Assembly (NCBI GenBank): GCA_027451445.1
Contig: DAIDJG010000160.1
Location: 1 to 52,591, forward strand
Reading direction: 5' to 3'
DNA from: Singulisphaera sp.
GTDB taxonomy: Bacteria > Planctomycetota > Planctomycetia > Isosphaerales > Isosphaeraceae
Length of the DNA stretch: 52,591 bases
Below, piece by piece: positions 44,700 through 52,591 of the stretch (position 1 is the first letter of the stretch; the number at the start of each line of letters is the position of its first letter). Below the pieces are notes generated by a model that worked only from the letters and a program-made list of their open reading frames with translations, was not told the DNA's origin and did no database searches. Position numbers and translations under genes: made by a program.

Positions 44700-46099
44700 T
44701 GGCGTCGCCGATCTGGCACATCCTGACGGGCGAATACCCTCCCGAGCCGGGGGGTGTGAGCGATTACACTGCGCTGGTGGCTGGTGGGTTGGCTGAGGCC
44801 GGGATCGAGGTTCATGTGTGGACGGCTCCTGCGAATCGAGCGGCTGATCCCCCACCCCCCCTAACCCCCCCTTCCCAAGGGGGGGAGTTGAAAGCACCCG
44901 CTCGCCGCGCGAATTCTTCCCCCCCTTGGGAAGGGGGGGTTAGGGGGGGTGGGGCCCAAGCCTCCGCCAACGGAACCTCCGCCCATTCCGAACGGAGCCC
45001 ATTAAACTCCCCCCCTTGGGAAGGGGGGGTTAGGGGGGGTGGGGCCCAGGCCTCCGCCAGCGGAGAAGGCGTCCACCTCCATCGCGAACCCCACCTCTGG
45101 TCGCCCGAAGGCCTCACCCGTCTCAGCGAGGCCCTCGACGCAACCTCATCCCCTCGCGTGATCCTGGCCCAGCATGTACCGAGCCTCTGGGGTTATCGCG
45201 GCATCAACCTGCGCTTCGGCCGCTGGCTCCGCACCCGCCGCGCCCAGGGCGACGACGTCCGCGTCATGTTCCACGAGGTCCGCTACCACACGAAGCTCTG
45301 GGACAAACCCACTCGCTGGCTCCTCGCCGCCCTCCAGCGCCTCATGGTGCGCGACCTTCTCGCCGCCAGCTCCCGAGTCTACGTCTCAACCCCCTCCTGG
45401 GAACCGACACTCCGCCGCCACGAGCGCACCACACACCGACAATTCACCTGGCTCCCCGTTCCGAGCACGATCCCCGTCATCGACGACCCCGACGGCGTGG
45501 CCCTCCTGCGCCAACGTCTGGCCCTGCAAGGCGAGGTCCTCATCGGCAGCTTCGGCACCTATTCCGGTACGGTTGCCTCATTGCTCGCCCAAACGTTGCT
45601 TCGCCTGCTGGATGGGCGCAATGATCGCCGTGCCGTCCTGGTCGGCCGCGGGAGCGTGTCCTTCCTCAATCAGCTCGTCACCGCCCATCCTGCCCTGAAG
45701 GGCCGGCTGACCGCATTGGGTGGTTTACCACCCATTGAGATCTCACGCTACTTGCAGGCCTGCGACCTCCTCATCCAGCCCTACCCCGACGGCGTCACGA
45801 GCCGCCGTACGAGCACCACCGCCGCCCTCGCACATGGCCGAGCCGTCGTCACGAACCAGGGCTCTCTCCACGAACCGTTCTGGGCCGAGAGCGGAGCCGT
45901 CGCCCTCGCGCCAGCGCCCCACGCCGAAGGCTTGATCCGCATCACCGAAGCCTTGCTCGACGACCCCGAGGCCCGCGCAAACCTGGGCGCAGCAGCCCGA
46001 CGTCTTTACGAGCAGGTCTTCGCGCTCGAACATACCATCAACCGCTTGTTGCGTCCCTGTGCCGGCGCCGCGAGGGAAACCGTGGAGTGCGCCCGATGA
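44696..46099 (+). CDS. GT4-family glycosyltransferase invaded in frame by palindromic repeats
   Basis: A 467-aa GT-B enzyme. The N-terminal domain (MMASPIWHILTGEYPPEPGG, VSDYTALVAGGLAEAGIEVH) is interrupted at about residues 50-124 by low-complexity sequence. That insert is DPPPPLTPPSQGGE in one orientation, then two copies of SPPWEGGVRGGGAQASA. The enzyme then resumes at VHLHREPHLWSPEGLTRLSE and WGYRGINLRFGRWLRTRRAQ. The donor domain (LIGSFGTYSGTVASLLAQTL, CDLLIQPYPDGVTSRRTSTT) is intact. The insert is translation of the repeat family also found at 906-1557. It keeps the frame, so the enzyme may still work with a surface loop of about 70 extra residues. The start overlaps the previous stop. 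Confidence 0.88.
   Translation: MMASPIWHILTGEYPPEPGGVSDYTALVAGGLAEAGIEVHVWTAPANRAADPPPPLTPPSQGGELKAPARRANSSPPWEGGVRGGGAQASANGTSAHSERSPLNSPPWEGGVRGGGAQASASGEGVHLHREPHLWSPEGLTRLSEALDATSSPRVILAQHVPSLWGYRGINLRFGRWLRTRRAQGDDVRVMFHEVRYHTKLWDKPTRWLLAALQRLMVRDLLAASSRVYVSTPSWEPTLRRHERTTHRQFTWLPVPSTIPVIDDPDGVALLRQRLALQGEVLIGSFGTYSGTVASLLAQTLLRLLDGRNDRRAVLVGRGSVSFLNQLVTAHPALKGRLTALGGLPPIEISRYLQACDLLIQPYPDGVTSRRTSTTAALAHGRAVVTNQGSLHEPFWAESGAVALAPAPHAEGLIRITEALLDDPEARANLGAAARRLYEQVFALEHTINRLLRPCAGAARETVECAR
44846..45062. repeat. Three GC palindromes inside a glycosyltransferase gene
   Basis: Copies lie at 44846-44890 (C-rich strand first), 44918-44975 and 45002-45062 (both in the opposite orientation). 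The last two are almost identical over more than 55 bp, including ggggcccargcctccgcc after the core. The cores are ccccccttgggaagggggg-type. The spacing leaves the reading frame open throughout. Confidence 0.9.
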
Positions 46100-47301
46100 A
46101 ACCCGTCCTGATCGTCAGCGGCGACTTCGTCAAGACCGGCGGCATGGACCGCGCGAATCACGCCCTCGCGACGTACCTGGCGAACCAGGGACGCGAGGTC
46201 CACCTCGTCGCCTACCGCGCCTCGGACGATCTCCTCGAACGGCCCAACGTCGTGCTGCATCGCTCGCCGAAGCCGCTGGGCTCGTACATGCTCGGCCAGC
46301 CGGTGCTCGAGCAGATCGGCCGGCGCTGGGCGAAAACGATCAGCGGCCGCGGCGGTGACGTTGTCGTCAACGGCGGCAACTGCATCTGGGGCGACGTCAA
46401 CTGGCTCCATCACCTCAACGTGCTCGACAAGCCCGAGGTCGCCGGCAGCTTGCTCCGACGGATCAAGCGGCGGGTCAACTACCACTACGCCGCCTGGACC
46501 GACCGCCTCGCATTGCGCAAAGCCCGCCTCGTTGTGACGACCTGCGAGCGCAACAAGCGCGATCTGATCCGCTGGCTGTCGCTTCCCCCCGAGCGCATTG
46601 CCGTCGTCTACATGGGCACGGATCCGACCCTCTTCTACCCCGCCCGCTCCGAAGCGCGAGCGGCCACGCGCACCGCGCAGGGGTGGCCCCTCGATCGCCC
46701 TTTGGTCGCGTTCGTCGGTGCGCTCGGCGAGGATCGGCGCAAAGGCTTTGACACACTCTTCAGCGCCTGGAAGCAACTGTGCGGCGAGTCGAGCTGGGAT
46801 GCGAACCTGATCGTCGTCGGCCGAGGCGGCGAGCAGGCCGCGTGGGAAGCACGCACGGCCGAGGCCGGCCTGTCCTCGCGGATCCAGTTCCTCGGCTTCC
46901 GTCGCGACTTCCCCGAGCTGCTGCGTGCGTGCGATGCCCACGTGCTCCCCTCGCGCTATGAGGGGTACTCGCTGGCGACGCAGGAGGCGCTGTGCTGCGG
47001 TCTCCCCGCCTTCGTCACCGAGTCGGCCGGCATCGCCGAACGCTACCCCGAGGCGCTTCGGCACATGCTGATCCCCGATCCCAACGACGCCGGCGATCTG
47101 GCGAACCGCCTGCGCGACTGGCGCGCGGCGATGACCCGCGATGCCGCCGCCGTGGCTTACCTCTCCGAAGAGCTGCGCTCCTGGACGTGGGAGCACACGG
47201 CCGAACAGTTTGCTACGCTGATGGCTGGCAAGCGAGAAGGTTGTTTAGATCCATCTGCGGTGACCAACGGTGATCGTCTCCGTACCCCAGCCACCCCCTG
47301 A
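46096..47301 (+). CDS. GT4-family glycosyltransferase
   Basis: A 401-aa GT-B enzyme starting MKPVLIVSGDFVKTGGMDRA. The donor domain has LVAFVGALGEDRRKGFDTLF, IQFLGFRRDFPELLRACDAH, and E-x7-E in PSRYEGYSLATQEALCCGLP. ATG 46096 overlaps the previous stop by ATGA. The C-terminal ~20 residues are polar. It is the last gene before a strong hairpin (47373-47435), so part of the transcript may end here. Confidence 0.9.
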   Translation: MKPVLIVSGDFVKTGGMDRANHALATYLANQGREVHLVAYRASDDLLERPNVVLHRSPKPLGSYMLGQPVLEQIGRRWAKTISGRGGDVVVNGGNCIWGDVNWLHHLNVLDKPEVAGSLLRRIKRRVNYHYAAWTDRLALRKARLVVTTCERNKRDLIRWLSLPPERIAVVYMGTDPTLFYPARSEARAATRTAQGWPLDRPLVAFVGALGEDRRKGFDTLFSAWKQLCGESSWDANLIVVGRGGEQAAWEARTAEAGLSSRIQFLGFRRDFPELLRACDAHVLPSRYEGYSLATQEALCCGLPAFVTESAGIAERYPEALRHMLIPDPNDAGDLANRLRDWRAAMTRDAAAVAYLSEELRSWTWEHTAEQFATLMAGKREGCLDPSAVTNGDRLRTPATP

Positions 47302-47372
47302 ACGCTTATTGGGAGGAGTTTCGTGTCGCACGCACTGTGGCTTCGCTCCCGATTTGGTGAGCCAAACTCCAC

Positions 47373-47435
47373 ACTAACCCGAAGCGCAAGCGAGGGATTA
47401 TATTATAATTTTCCTCGCTTGCGCTTCGGGTTAGT
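47373..47435. repeat. Perfect 23-bp inverted repeat, possible terminator
   Basis: The arms 47373-47395 (beginning actaacccgaagcgcaagcg) and 47413-47435 are exact reverse complements around a 17-base AT-rich loop. They lie in the gap between two genes of the same direction. No long T-run follows, so terminator function is uncertain. A degenerate relative is at 26444-26505. Palindromes of this general sequence are, from memory, common in planctomycete genomes. Confidence 0.85.
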
Positions 47436-47447
47436 ATTGTTCTTTGC

Positions 47448-48929
47448 GTGCAATCACCGAGTAAACTCCTCGCTGTGAGCCTCCCTGATCGAGGACGACC
47501 CGTGGCCTTTCCCCATACACCTCCGCCGCTCCAGCAGCCGCGCCCGGCCCGGCCGAGGCCCGCGCAGGCAGACCCGTCGCGGATGCCCCCCTGGGGCTGG
47601 CTCGAGCTGGTGGTGCTGTCGCAAACGTTGTTCTCGGCGCTCTTGTTTGTACCGGGGATCTCGAAGGCGCGGACGGCGATCCGGGTCGCCGCCTACCTGG
47701 TTGCCCCCTTGGCCTGGTTCTACGTGGCACGACGCAACCGGACGCCCGCCGGCTCCGACTCGTTCCCCGCGCGGCCCTGGCTCATCTTCTCCGCGGTCTG
47801 GCTCATGCTGGAGGTGATGCACCCGAATTCGCACACCCTCAAGTCGGCCGCGGCGCAGGCGGCCTTGTACATCGCGATCCTGTCGCCTGCGCTCTGGGCG
47901 CCGGCCGCCCTGGCGTCGCGCAAGCAAGTGGGCCGGCTGCTGGCGATCCTCTTCGTGTGCAATGCGCTCAGCACCGTGGTGGGGATTGGGCAAGTCTTTC
48001 GTCCCGCGACCTTCAACCCACCCGACATGCCCGCCCTCAAGAACATCTACGGCGGCAAGAACCTGATGTATGAGACCGACGACGGACGCGTCATCATGCG
48101 GCCGTCCGGGCTGACCGACACTCCCGGAAGCGCGTCGCTCGCCGGCGTGACCGCCGCGCTCGTTGGCCTGTGCTGGGCGCTGCGGCCCATCGGCTTCGTC
48201 AAACGCATGCTTTGCCTCGGCGCGGCGTTCCTGGGGATCGCGGTCATTTATTTCACGCACGTCCGCATGGCGCTCGTGATGCTCGCGTTCTGCCTGGTTG
48301 CGCTCATCGGCCTGTTCATACTCCAGCGCAACTGGCGGCAGGCTGCGCTCCTGACCACGGGCGGCGTGCTCGCCTTCGTCGGTGCGTTCCTCTGGGCCCT
48401 ACGCTCGGTCGGCAGCTCCGTCGCGGAACGCTTCGGGACCCTCGTGACCAGCGACCCCGGGACCCTCTACAGGACCAACCGGCTCTCCTTCCTTCAGCAC
48501 GCCTTCAATACCCTGGCCTGGGATTCCCCCCTGGGCGCGGGTATGGGTTGGTGGGGCATGACGCATGCCTATTTTGGTAATTCCAGTATTCATACGGATG
48601 TTTGGGTTGAGGTGATGTGGCAAGCCTGGATCCAGGACGGGGGGATTCCGCTCCTGATCGGCTACGTCGGGGCGGTGGCGATCGCGCTTTACGATTCGAC
48701 GCGAATTGCGCTCACCAGCCCCGACCGGGAGATCGCCTACTGGGGGGCGGTGATCGTCGCCTTGAACCTGAGCGTGCTCGTGTCGTGCTTCAGCTCGGTG
48801 CTGTTCCTGAGCCCGAGCGGTGTTCAGTTCTGGCTCCTGGCCGCAGTTCTGCACGCGGCTGACTACAGAGCCCGCCAATCCGCCCGGGCCGCCATGATGG
48901 CGGCTCGCGCCTCGGTCGCCGTGCCATGA
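47448..48929 (+). CDS. O-antigen ligase/polymerase-like membrane protein
   Basis: Up to 493 aa with about ten to twelve hydrophobic helices, for example WLELVVLSQTLFSALLFVPG, FLGIAVIYFTHVRMALVMLA and WGAVIVALNLSVLVSCFSSV. A large loop carries RPSGLTDTPGSASLAG, typical of Wzy/WaaL (O-antigen ligase) proteins, and SPLGAGMGWWGMTHAYFGNS with a His resembles the periplasmic catalytic loop. It would polymerise repeat units or ligate the glycan in the periplasm. The start is uncertain: GTG at 47448, 47475 or 47502. The stop overlaps the next start (ATGA). Confidence 0.85.
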   Translation: MQSPSKLLAVSLPDRGRPVAFPHTPPPLQQPRPARPRPAQADPSRMPPWGWLELVVLSQTLFSALLFVPGISKARTAIRVAAYLVAPLAWFYVARRNRTPAGSDSFPARPWLIFSAVWLMLEVMHPNSHTLKSAAAQAALYIAILSPALWAPAALASRKQVGRLLAILFVCNALSTVVGIGQVFRPATFNPPDMPALKNIYGGKNLMYETDDGRVIMRPSGLTDTPGSASLAGVTAALVGLCWALRPIGFVKRMLCLGAAFLGIAVIYFTHVRMALVMLAFCLVALIGLFILQRNWRQAALLTTGGVLAFVGAFLWALRSVGSSVAERFGTLVTSDPGTLYRTNRLSFLQHAFNTLAWDSPLGAGMGWWGMTHAYFGNSSIHTDVWVEVMWQAWIQDGGIPLLIGYVGAVAIALYDSTRIALTSPDREIAYWGAVIVALNLSVLVSCFSSVLFLSPSGVQFWLLAAVLHAADYRARQSARAAMMAARASVAVP

Positions 48930-50056
48930 TCGTCGGCTTCAACGCTCGCCTGCTCGCCTCGCCCGACTTGCGGGGCTGGAACCGCTATACGACGAACCTG
49001 CTGGCCGCCTTGCCGGCGCAGGGGGTTCAGCTCGTCCTGTACTCCGACCGCCCCTTGCACGAGAGCCATTTGGCTCGCCTGCCGGCCGGGAGCTTCGAGA
49101 CGCGTGTGGCGCCTCGGATGCGCTATTCGGTTTGGGAGCAGCACTGGCTCCCCCGGCAGTGCCGGCGCGATCGCATCGACGTGCTCCACACACCCTTTCA
49201 CTTTGGCCTCCCCTGGCGGAGTCCTTGCCCTCGCGTGTTGACGCTGCACGACGCGATCGATCAGGCCTATTACGCGAAGCGCACTCCGAGCCGGGCACGC
49301 TGGACCCCCTCGGCGCTGCGGGACCGCTGGTACCAGTGGTCCGCACGGGTGTGCGCGGAGCGGATCATCACCGTGAGCACGCACGCGAAAGGGGATCTCG
49401 TTAGCGTGCTGGGCTTGCCGGAGTCGAAGATCACGATCATTCCCGAGGCGGCTGACCCTCGGTTCCACGCGCCGATTGCGTCCGAGGATCGGGTCCGCGT
49501 GCGCGAACGATATGGGCTGACGCAGCTTTATGTCTTCTACGTCGGTGGATGGGAGGAGCGGAAGAACCTCCCGTTTCTCATTCGCGCTTTTGGCGCTGCG
49601 GGGATTCACGGCGTCGAGTTGGTCCTGGCTGGCGGTCGTGACGATCAGCGGGCCGCCCTGGACGCGTTGGCTGCCGAGTATGGAATGGCCGCGCGCGTCC
49701 GCCTGCTCGGCTGGGTCGAGGACGCCGACCTGCCTGCCCTGTACGCCGAGGCCCTCTGTTATGTGAATCCGAGCGAATACGAAGGGTTCGGCCTCCAGCT
49801 CTGTGAAGCGATGGCCGTCGGCTGCCCGACGCTCGCCGCACGCGCGACGTCGCTTCCCGAAGTGCTGGGATCGGGGGGCGAGACGTTTGACCTTACGAAC
49901 ACCGATGCGCTCATGGAACTCTTGCGGCGGGTCGCGAAGGACTCCTCGTACCGGGCCGAATTGGCTCAGCGAGCCCGCGAGCGTTCGCATGATTTTTCAT
50001 GGTCGCGCACGGCCGAGCGGACGGCGGCGGTTTATCGTGAACTTCTTCCCTCGTGA
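48926..50056 (+). CDS. GT4-family glycosyltransferase
   Basis: A 376-aa GT-B enzyme similar to the mannosyltransferase B type. It begins MIVGFNARLLASPDLRGWNR and has LHTPFHFGLPWRSPCPRVLT and LTLHDAIDQAYYAKR-type motifs. The donor domain has FYVGGWEERKNLPFLIRAFG and E-x7-E in NPSEYEGFGLQLCEAMAVGC. It overlaps the polymerase gene upstream by ATGA and the flippase frame downstream. It probably adds one sugar of the repeat unit. Confidence 0.9.
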   Translation: MIVGFNARLLASPDLRGWNRYTTNLLAALPAQGVQLVLYSDRPLHESHLARLPAGSFETRVAPRMRYSVWEQHWLPRQCRRDRIDVLHTPFHFGLPWRSPCPRVLTLHDAIDQAYYAKRTPSRARWTPSALRDRWYQWSARVCAERIITVSTHAKGDLVSVLGLPESKITIIPEAADPRFHAPIASEDRVRVRERYGLTQLYVFYVGGWEERKNLPFLIRAFGAAGIHGVELVLAGGRDDQRAALDALAAEYGMAARVRLLGWVEDADLPALYAEALCYVNPSEYEGFGLQLCEAMAVGCPTLAARATSLPEVLGSGGETFDLTNTDALMELLRRVAKDSSYRAELAQRARERSHDFSWSRTAERTAAVYRELLPS

Positions 50057-50067
50057 GCCCCCGCTCC

Positions 50068-51615
50068 ATGCGCACGCGACGCTCTCTGCTCAACTTCGCG
50101 ACAATGGTGTTCTACACTGGGACCACGATGGTTGTCGGCCTGTTCGCATCACCCTGGCTCGAGCACTGGCTGGGGAAAGAGGCGTTCGGTGCCTATCGCG
50201 TGCTCCTCAGCGGTTACGCCTACCTGACGCTCCTCGAATTCGGCCTGGGGGGTGGCTTGTCGCCGATGCTGGCGCGTGCCCTGGGGCAGGGGGATGATGC
50301 GGGCATGCGGCAGACGTTGGCGGCGGGGACGCGGGCGTATTTTCGCGTGGCGCTGCTGACGATCGCCGTGGGGTTATTACTGGTGCCGGTGATCCCCTGG
50401 TTCGCGACGGGGGTGGGATCGTCGACGGCCTTCGATCTGCGGCGAGGGTGGGCGCTGGGACTGGTGGGGTACGTTGTGCTCGGATTGCTCCCGTTCCGGA
50501 TGCTCGTCGAAGCGCGGCAGGAAGGGTATCGCCTTAACCTTTTGCTGACGGCGCAGTCGCTGCTCGTCACAACAACGGCGCTGCTTGCGGCTCGGGCGGC
50601 GTGGGGGATCACGGGGCAAGCGCTGGCCATGGCGTTGGGGGCGTGGGCGTTCAGCCTGGTTTTGACCGCCGGTGAATGGCGACGCGCGCCGGGCCTGGTC
50701 CGATCGCTCTGGTCCAGCCGGCCGACGTCCGAGACACGCCAGGCGCTCTGGGCCCTGAGCATTCCGACGCTGGTCATCACGCTTTGCGGTCGCGTCAGTC
50801 TGATGAGCGATGATCTTATCGTTGGCGGGGTGCTGGGCGCGGAGTTGGTGACGACCCTCTTCTTCACCCAGCGCCTGGCCGCCCTGGCCCAGACGCTCCT
50901 CCAGGGAATCGGCAGCGCGACGTGGGCTGCCCTGGCCGAGCTGCACGCGCGCGGCGAGCACGAGATCTTCCGGCGCCGGCTTGTCGAGCTGACCGGCCTG
51001 GTCTCGGTGATCGCCGCCACGGGCCTTGCCCCGGTCGTCGCGTACAACCGGCACTTCTTCGCCCTCTGGGTCGGCCGGTCACTCGCCTACGGCGGCGACG
51101 CGGTGATCGCGATCGCGGCCTTGAACGCCCTTTTGTTCGCTCAGACCACGCTCTGGTCCTGGTGCTTCGGGGCCACCGGACACGTGCGTAGGATCGTCGG
51201 GCAATCCGTGGCGTGGGCCGCGGTGAACCTGCTGGTGAGCCTGGTGTTGACGCGTTTCGTCGGGATCGTCGGACCCTTGCTCGGCACGACGGTTTCCTAC
51301 GCGGCGATTAGCCTCTGGTACTTGCCGCGTGCCCTTCAGCGCACCTTCGGCGTCTCTGCGGCGGAGCTCGCGAAGGCTGCGGCGAGGCCGGCGGTGTGGG
51401 GAGCGCTCTACGCGCTGGCGCTCTGGTGGCTGGCGCAGAGGCATCATCCGTATGGCTGGCTCGGCCTGGCCGTCGAGATGAGCCTGGCAGCGTTGGTGTT
51501 CCTGGCCGTGAGCGCTCGCTGGTTCCTCACCGCCGAGGAGCGTACACTCTGGCTCGCGCGGCTGCGAGGGTTCAGATCACCGGCCGGGGTAAAGCCGGCG
51601 TCACCCGTTTCGTGA
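50068..51615 (+). CDS. Wzx-like polysaccharide flippase (MOP superfamily)
   Basis: About 515 aa with twelve or more membrane helices. It opens MRTRRSLLNFATMVFYTGTT with ALGKEAFG-type LEHWLGKEAFGAYRVLLSGY, the usual first-helix/loop pattern of Wzx and RfbX exporters. Later segments (LWALSIPTLVITLCGRVSLM, GVLGAELVTTLFFTQRLAAL) fit the family. It would flip the lipid-linked repeat unit to the periplasm. ATG 50068 is preferred; GTG 50053 in the same frame overlaps the preceding stop. Confidence 0.9.
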   Translation: MRTRRSLLNFATMVFYTGTTMVVGLFASPWLEHWLGKEAFGAYRVLLSGYAYLTLLEFGLGGGLSPMLARALGQGDDAGMRQTLAAGTRAYFRVALLTIAVGLLLVPVIPWFATGVGSSTAFDLRRGWALGLVGYVVLGLLPFRMLVEARQEGYRLNLLLTAQSLLVTTTALLAARAAWGITGQALAMALGAWAFSLVLTAGEWRRAPGLVRSLWSSRPTSETRQALWALSIPTLVITLCGRVSLMSDDLIVGGVLGAELVTTLFFTQRLAALAQTLLQGIGSATWAALAELHARGEHEIFRRRLVELTGLVSVIAATGLAPVVAYNRHFFALWVGRSLAYGGDAVIAIAALNALLFAQTTLWSWCFGATGHVRRIVGQSVAWAAVNLLVSLVLTRFVGIVGPLLGTTVSYAAISLWYLPRALQRTFGVSAAELAKAAARPAVWGALYALALWWLAQRHHPYGWLGLAVEMSLAALVFLAVSARWFLTAEERTLWLARLRGFRSPAGVKPASPVS

Positions 51616-51647
51616 GCCATTTTCCACGCCAATCCACCAGCCACCGC

Positions 51648-52591
51648 ATGCACAAAATCCTTTGCATCATCACTGGAGGCCCTGTCGACCAACCCCGCGC
51701 GCGGCGGCTCGTGTCCAAGTTTCGAGCCGAAGTCACGTTCCTGGACGTCGACCGCTCCGAATCACGCCAAACCTCCAGCCGCCGCATTCGCGACGCCCTC
51801 TCATCGGCCCCCTGGGACCTCGTCTACCTCGAAGGGACCGGTATCGCCGGCGGTCTCAACCTGATCCGCGCCGCGAGGCAACAAGGCCTGCCGTTCATCG
51901 TCTCGTCGGGCGATCCGGTCGGCGGGTTCTTCCGTACGACGAAGGGGCCGCTCTGGGGCTGGGCCTTCGAGATCTACGAACGCCGGCTCTATCGCGCCTG
52001 TGCTGGGTTCATCGGCTGGACGCCTTACCTCACCGGCATGGCCCTGGCCATGGGAGCCCCTCGCGGCGCGACGGTCGAGGGAGGCGTCGACCTGAACGTG
52101 TTCCGGCCGGCGTCGCCCGACGAGCGGCGTGAGGCCCGCCGCGCCTTTGGGCTCGATCCGGATCACCTGGTCTGCGGGATCGTCGGCTCATTGATCTGGT
52201 CGCCCAGGCAGTCGTACTGTTACGGCCTGGAGCTGATCGAGACGATCAATCACGTCCAACGCGACGATGTCTCTCTCTTGATCATCGGGGACGGCACCGG
52301 CCGCGAGCGTCTGGAACAGCGTGTGCGGCTGGACCGTCGCGAGCGCGTCCGGTTCACGGGCCGCTTACCGCGCGAGGACGTCGCTCGTGCCCTCGTGGCA
52401 ATGGACATCGCCTTCAACACGCAGACCCTCGATGGCCTCGGCCGCTATCGCCTCACGGCCAAGCTGCCGGAGTATTTGGCGTGTGGCGTGCCCGTCGCGA
52501 TGAGCCCGGTCCCCGGCTTCTACGACTACGTCCGCGAGGCCGGCTGGGCTCTCCCTGCGCGGCACCCCGCCAGTCCCGAATTCGCGCGCGA
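51648..52591 (+). CDS. Glycosyltransferase, GT-B type (3' end outside window)
   Basis: The frame is open from ATG 51648 to the right edge, at least 314 aa. The N-terminus is MHKILCIITGGPVDQPRARR. The donor half includes VCGIVGSLIWSPRQSYCYGL, LLIIGDGTGRERLEQRVRLD, VRFTGRLPREDVARALVAMD and KLPEYLACGVPVAMSPVPGF. These fit GT4-like enzymes, with the E-x-L-A-C-G block in place of the usual EAMACG. The window ends before the last helices. It extends the locus beyond the edge. Confidence 0.88.
   Translation, partial: MHKILCIITGGPVDQPRARRLVSKFRAEVTFLDVDRSESRQTSSRRIRDALSSAPWDLVYLEGTGIAGGLNLIRAARQQGLPFIVSSGDPVGGFFRTTKGPLWGWAFEIYERRLYRACAGFIGWTPYLTGMALAMGAPRGATVEGGVDLNVFRPASPDERREARRAFGLDPDHLVCGIVGSLIWSPRQSYCYGLELIETINHVQRDDVSLLIIGDGTGRERLEQRVRLDRRERVRFTGRLPREDVARALVAMDIAFNTQTLDGLGRYRLTAKLPEYLACGVPVAMSPVPGFYDYVREAGWALPARHPASPEFAR

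Overview
The window looks like a chromosomal segment of a GC-rich planctomycete, probably Isosphaeraceae-like. This rests on two DUF1559 prepilin-like proteins, a BlaI/BlaR1-type pair whose sensor carries long carboxypeptidase-regulatory repeats, an exosortase/EpsI exopolysaccharide locus, many GC-rich palindromic intergenic repeats, and numerous decayed toxin-antitoxin genes. The assignment is inferred from gene content, not from a marker gene. No rRNA, tRNA or CRISPR array was seen.

Layout. (1) 1-4.9 kb: the end of an M28 peptidase, a repeat-rich gap, then the three-gene proton-translocating transhydrogenase operon pntAA-pntAB-pntB. (2) 4.9-15.9 kb: an accessory island. It holds a small-protein/HNH-nuclease pair, a broken second copy of the pntB 3' end, a UPF0175/DUF3368 toxin-antitoxin pair, an orphan HigA-like regulator, gene scraps, a SMI1/KNR4-like protein, and a large (1137 aa), visibly lower-GC ATPase. 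That ATPase combines ribokinase (PfkB)-like segments with a C-terminal AAA+ domain and is flanked by ~130-bp direct repeats. It is the best candidate in the window for an undescribed, possibly defensive, system. (3) 15.9-20.4 kb: a BlaI repressor and a giant M56/BlaR1-type sensor fused to a thioredoxin-like domain. (4) 21.2-26.2 kb: a secreted-protein cluster with duplicated members: two Cys-rich secreted proteins, two DUF1559 proteins and two related lipoproteins. (5) 26.2-28.9 kb: small genes and toxin-antitoxin remnants. (6) 28.9-34.5 kb, minus strand: an FHA protein and a 1403-aa membrane-anchored TPR protein. (7) 35.4-52.6 kb, plus strand: an exosortase/exopolysaccharide locus. It runs EpsI-like protein, Wzz/BY-kinase, exosortase, a run of GT4 glycosyltransferases, a CDP-paratose-2-epimerase-like SDR, an O-antigen ligase/polymerase-like protein, and a Wzx-like flippase, and it continues past the right edge.

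How the parts work together. In region 7 the glycosyltransferases and the epimerase would build a lipid-linked glycan. The flippase would export it, the Wzy/WaaL-like protein would polymerise or ligate it, and the Wzz/BY-kinase would control chain length. The exosortase and EpsI are the hallmark of planctomycete systems that process C-terminally tagged surface proteins. The TPR and FHA proteins, divergently transcribed from this locus, may be accessory to it. Short palindromic repeats of several families are scattered throughout. One family has entered the coding sequence of a glycosyltransferase in frame, adding about 70 Pro/Gly-rich residues.
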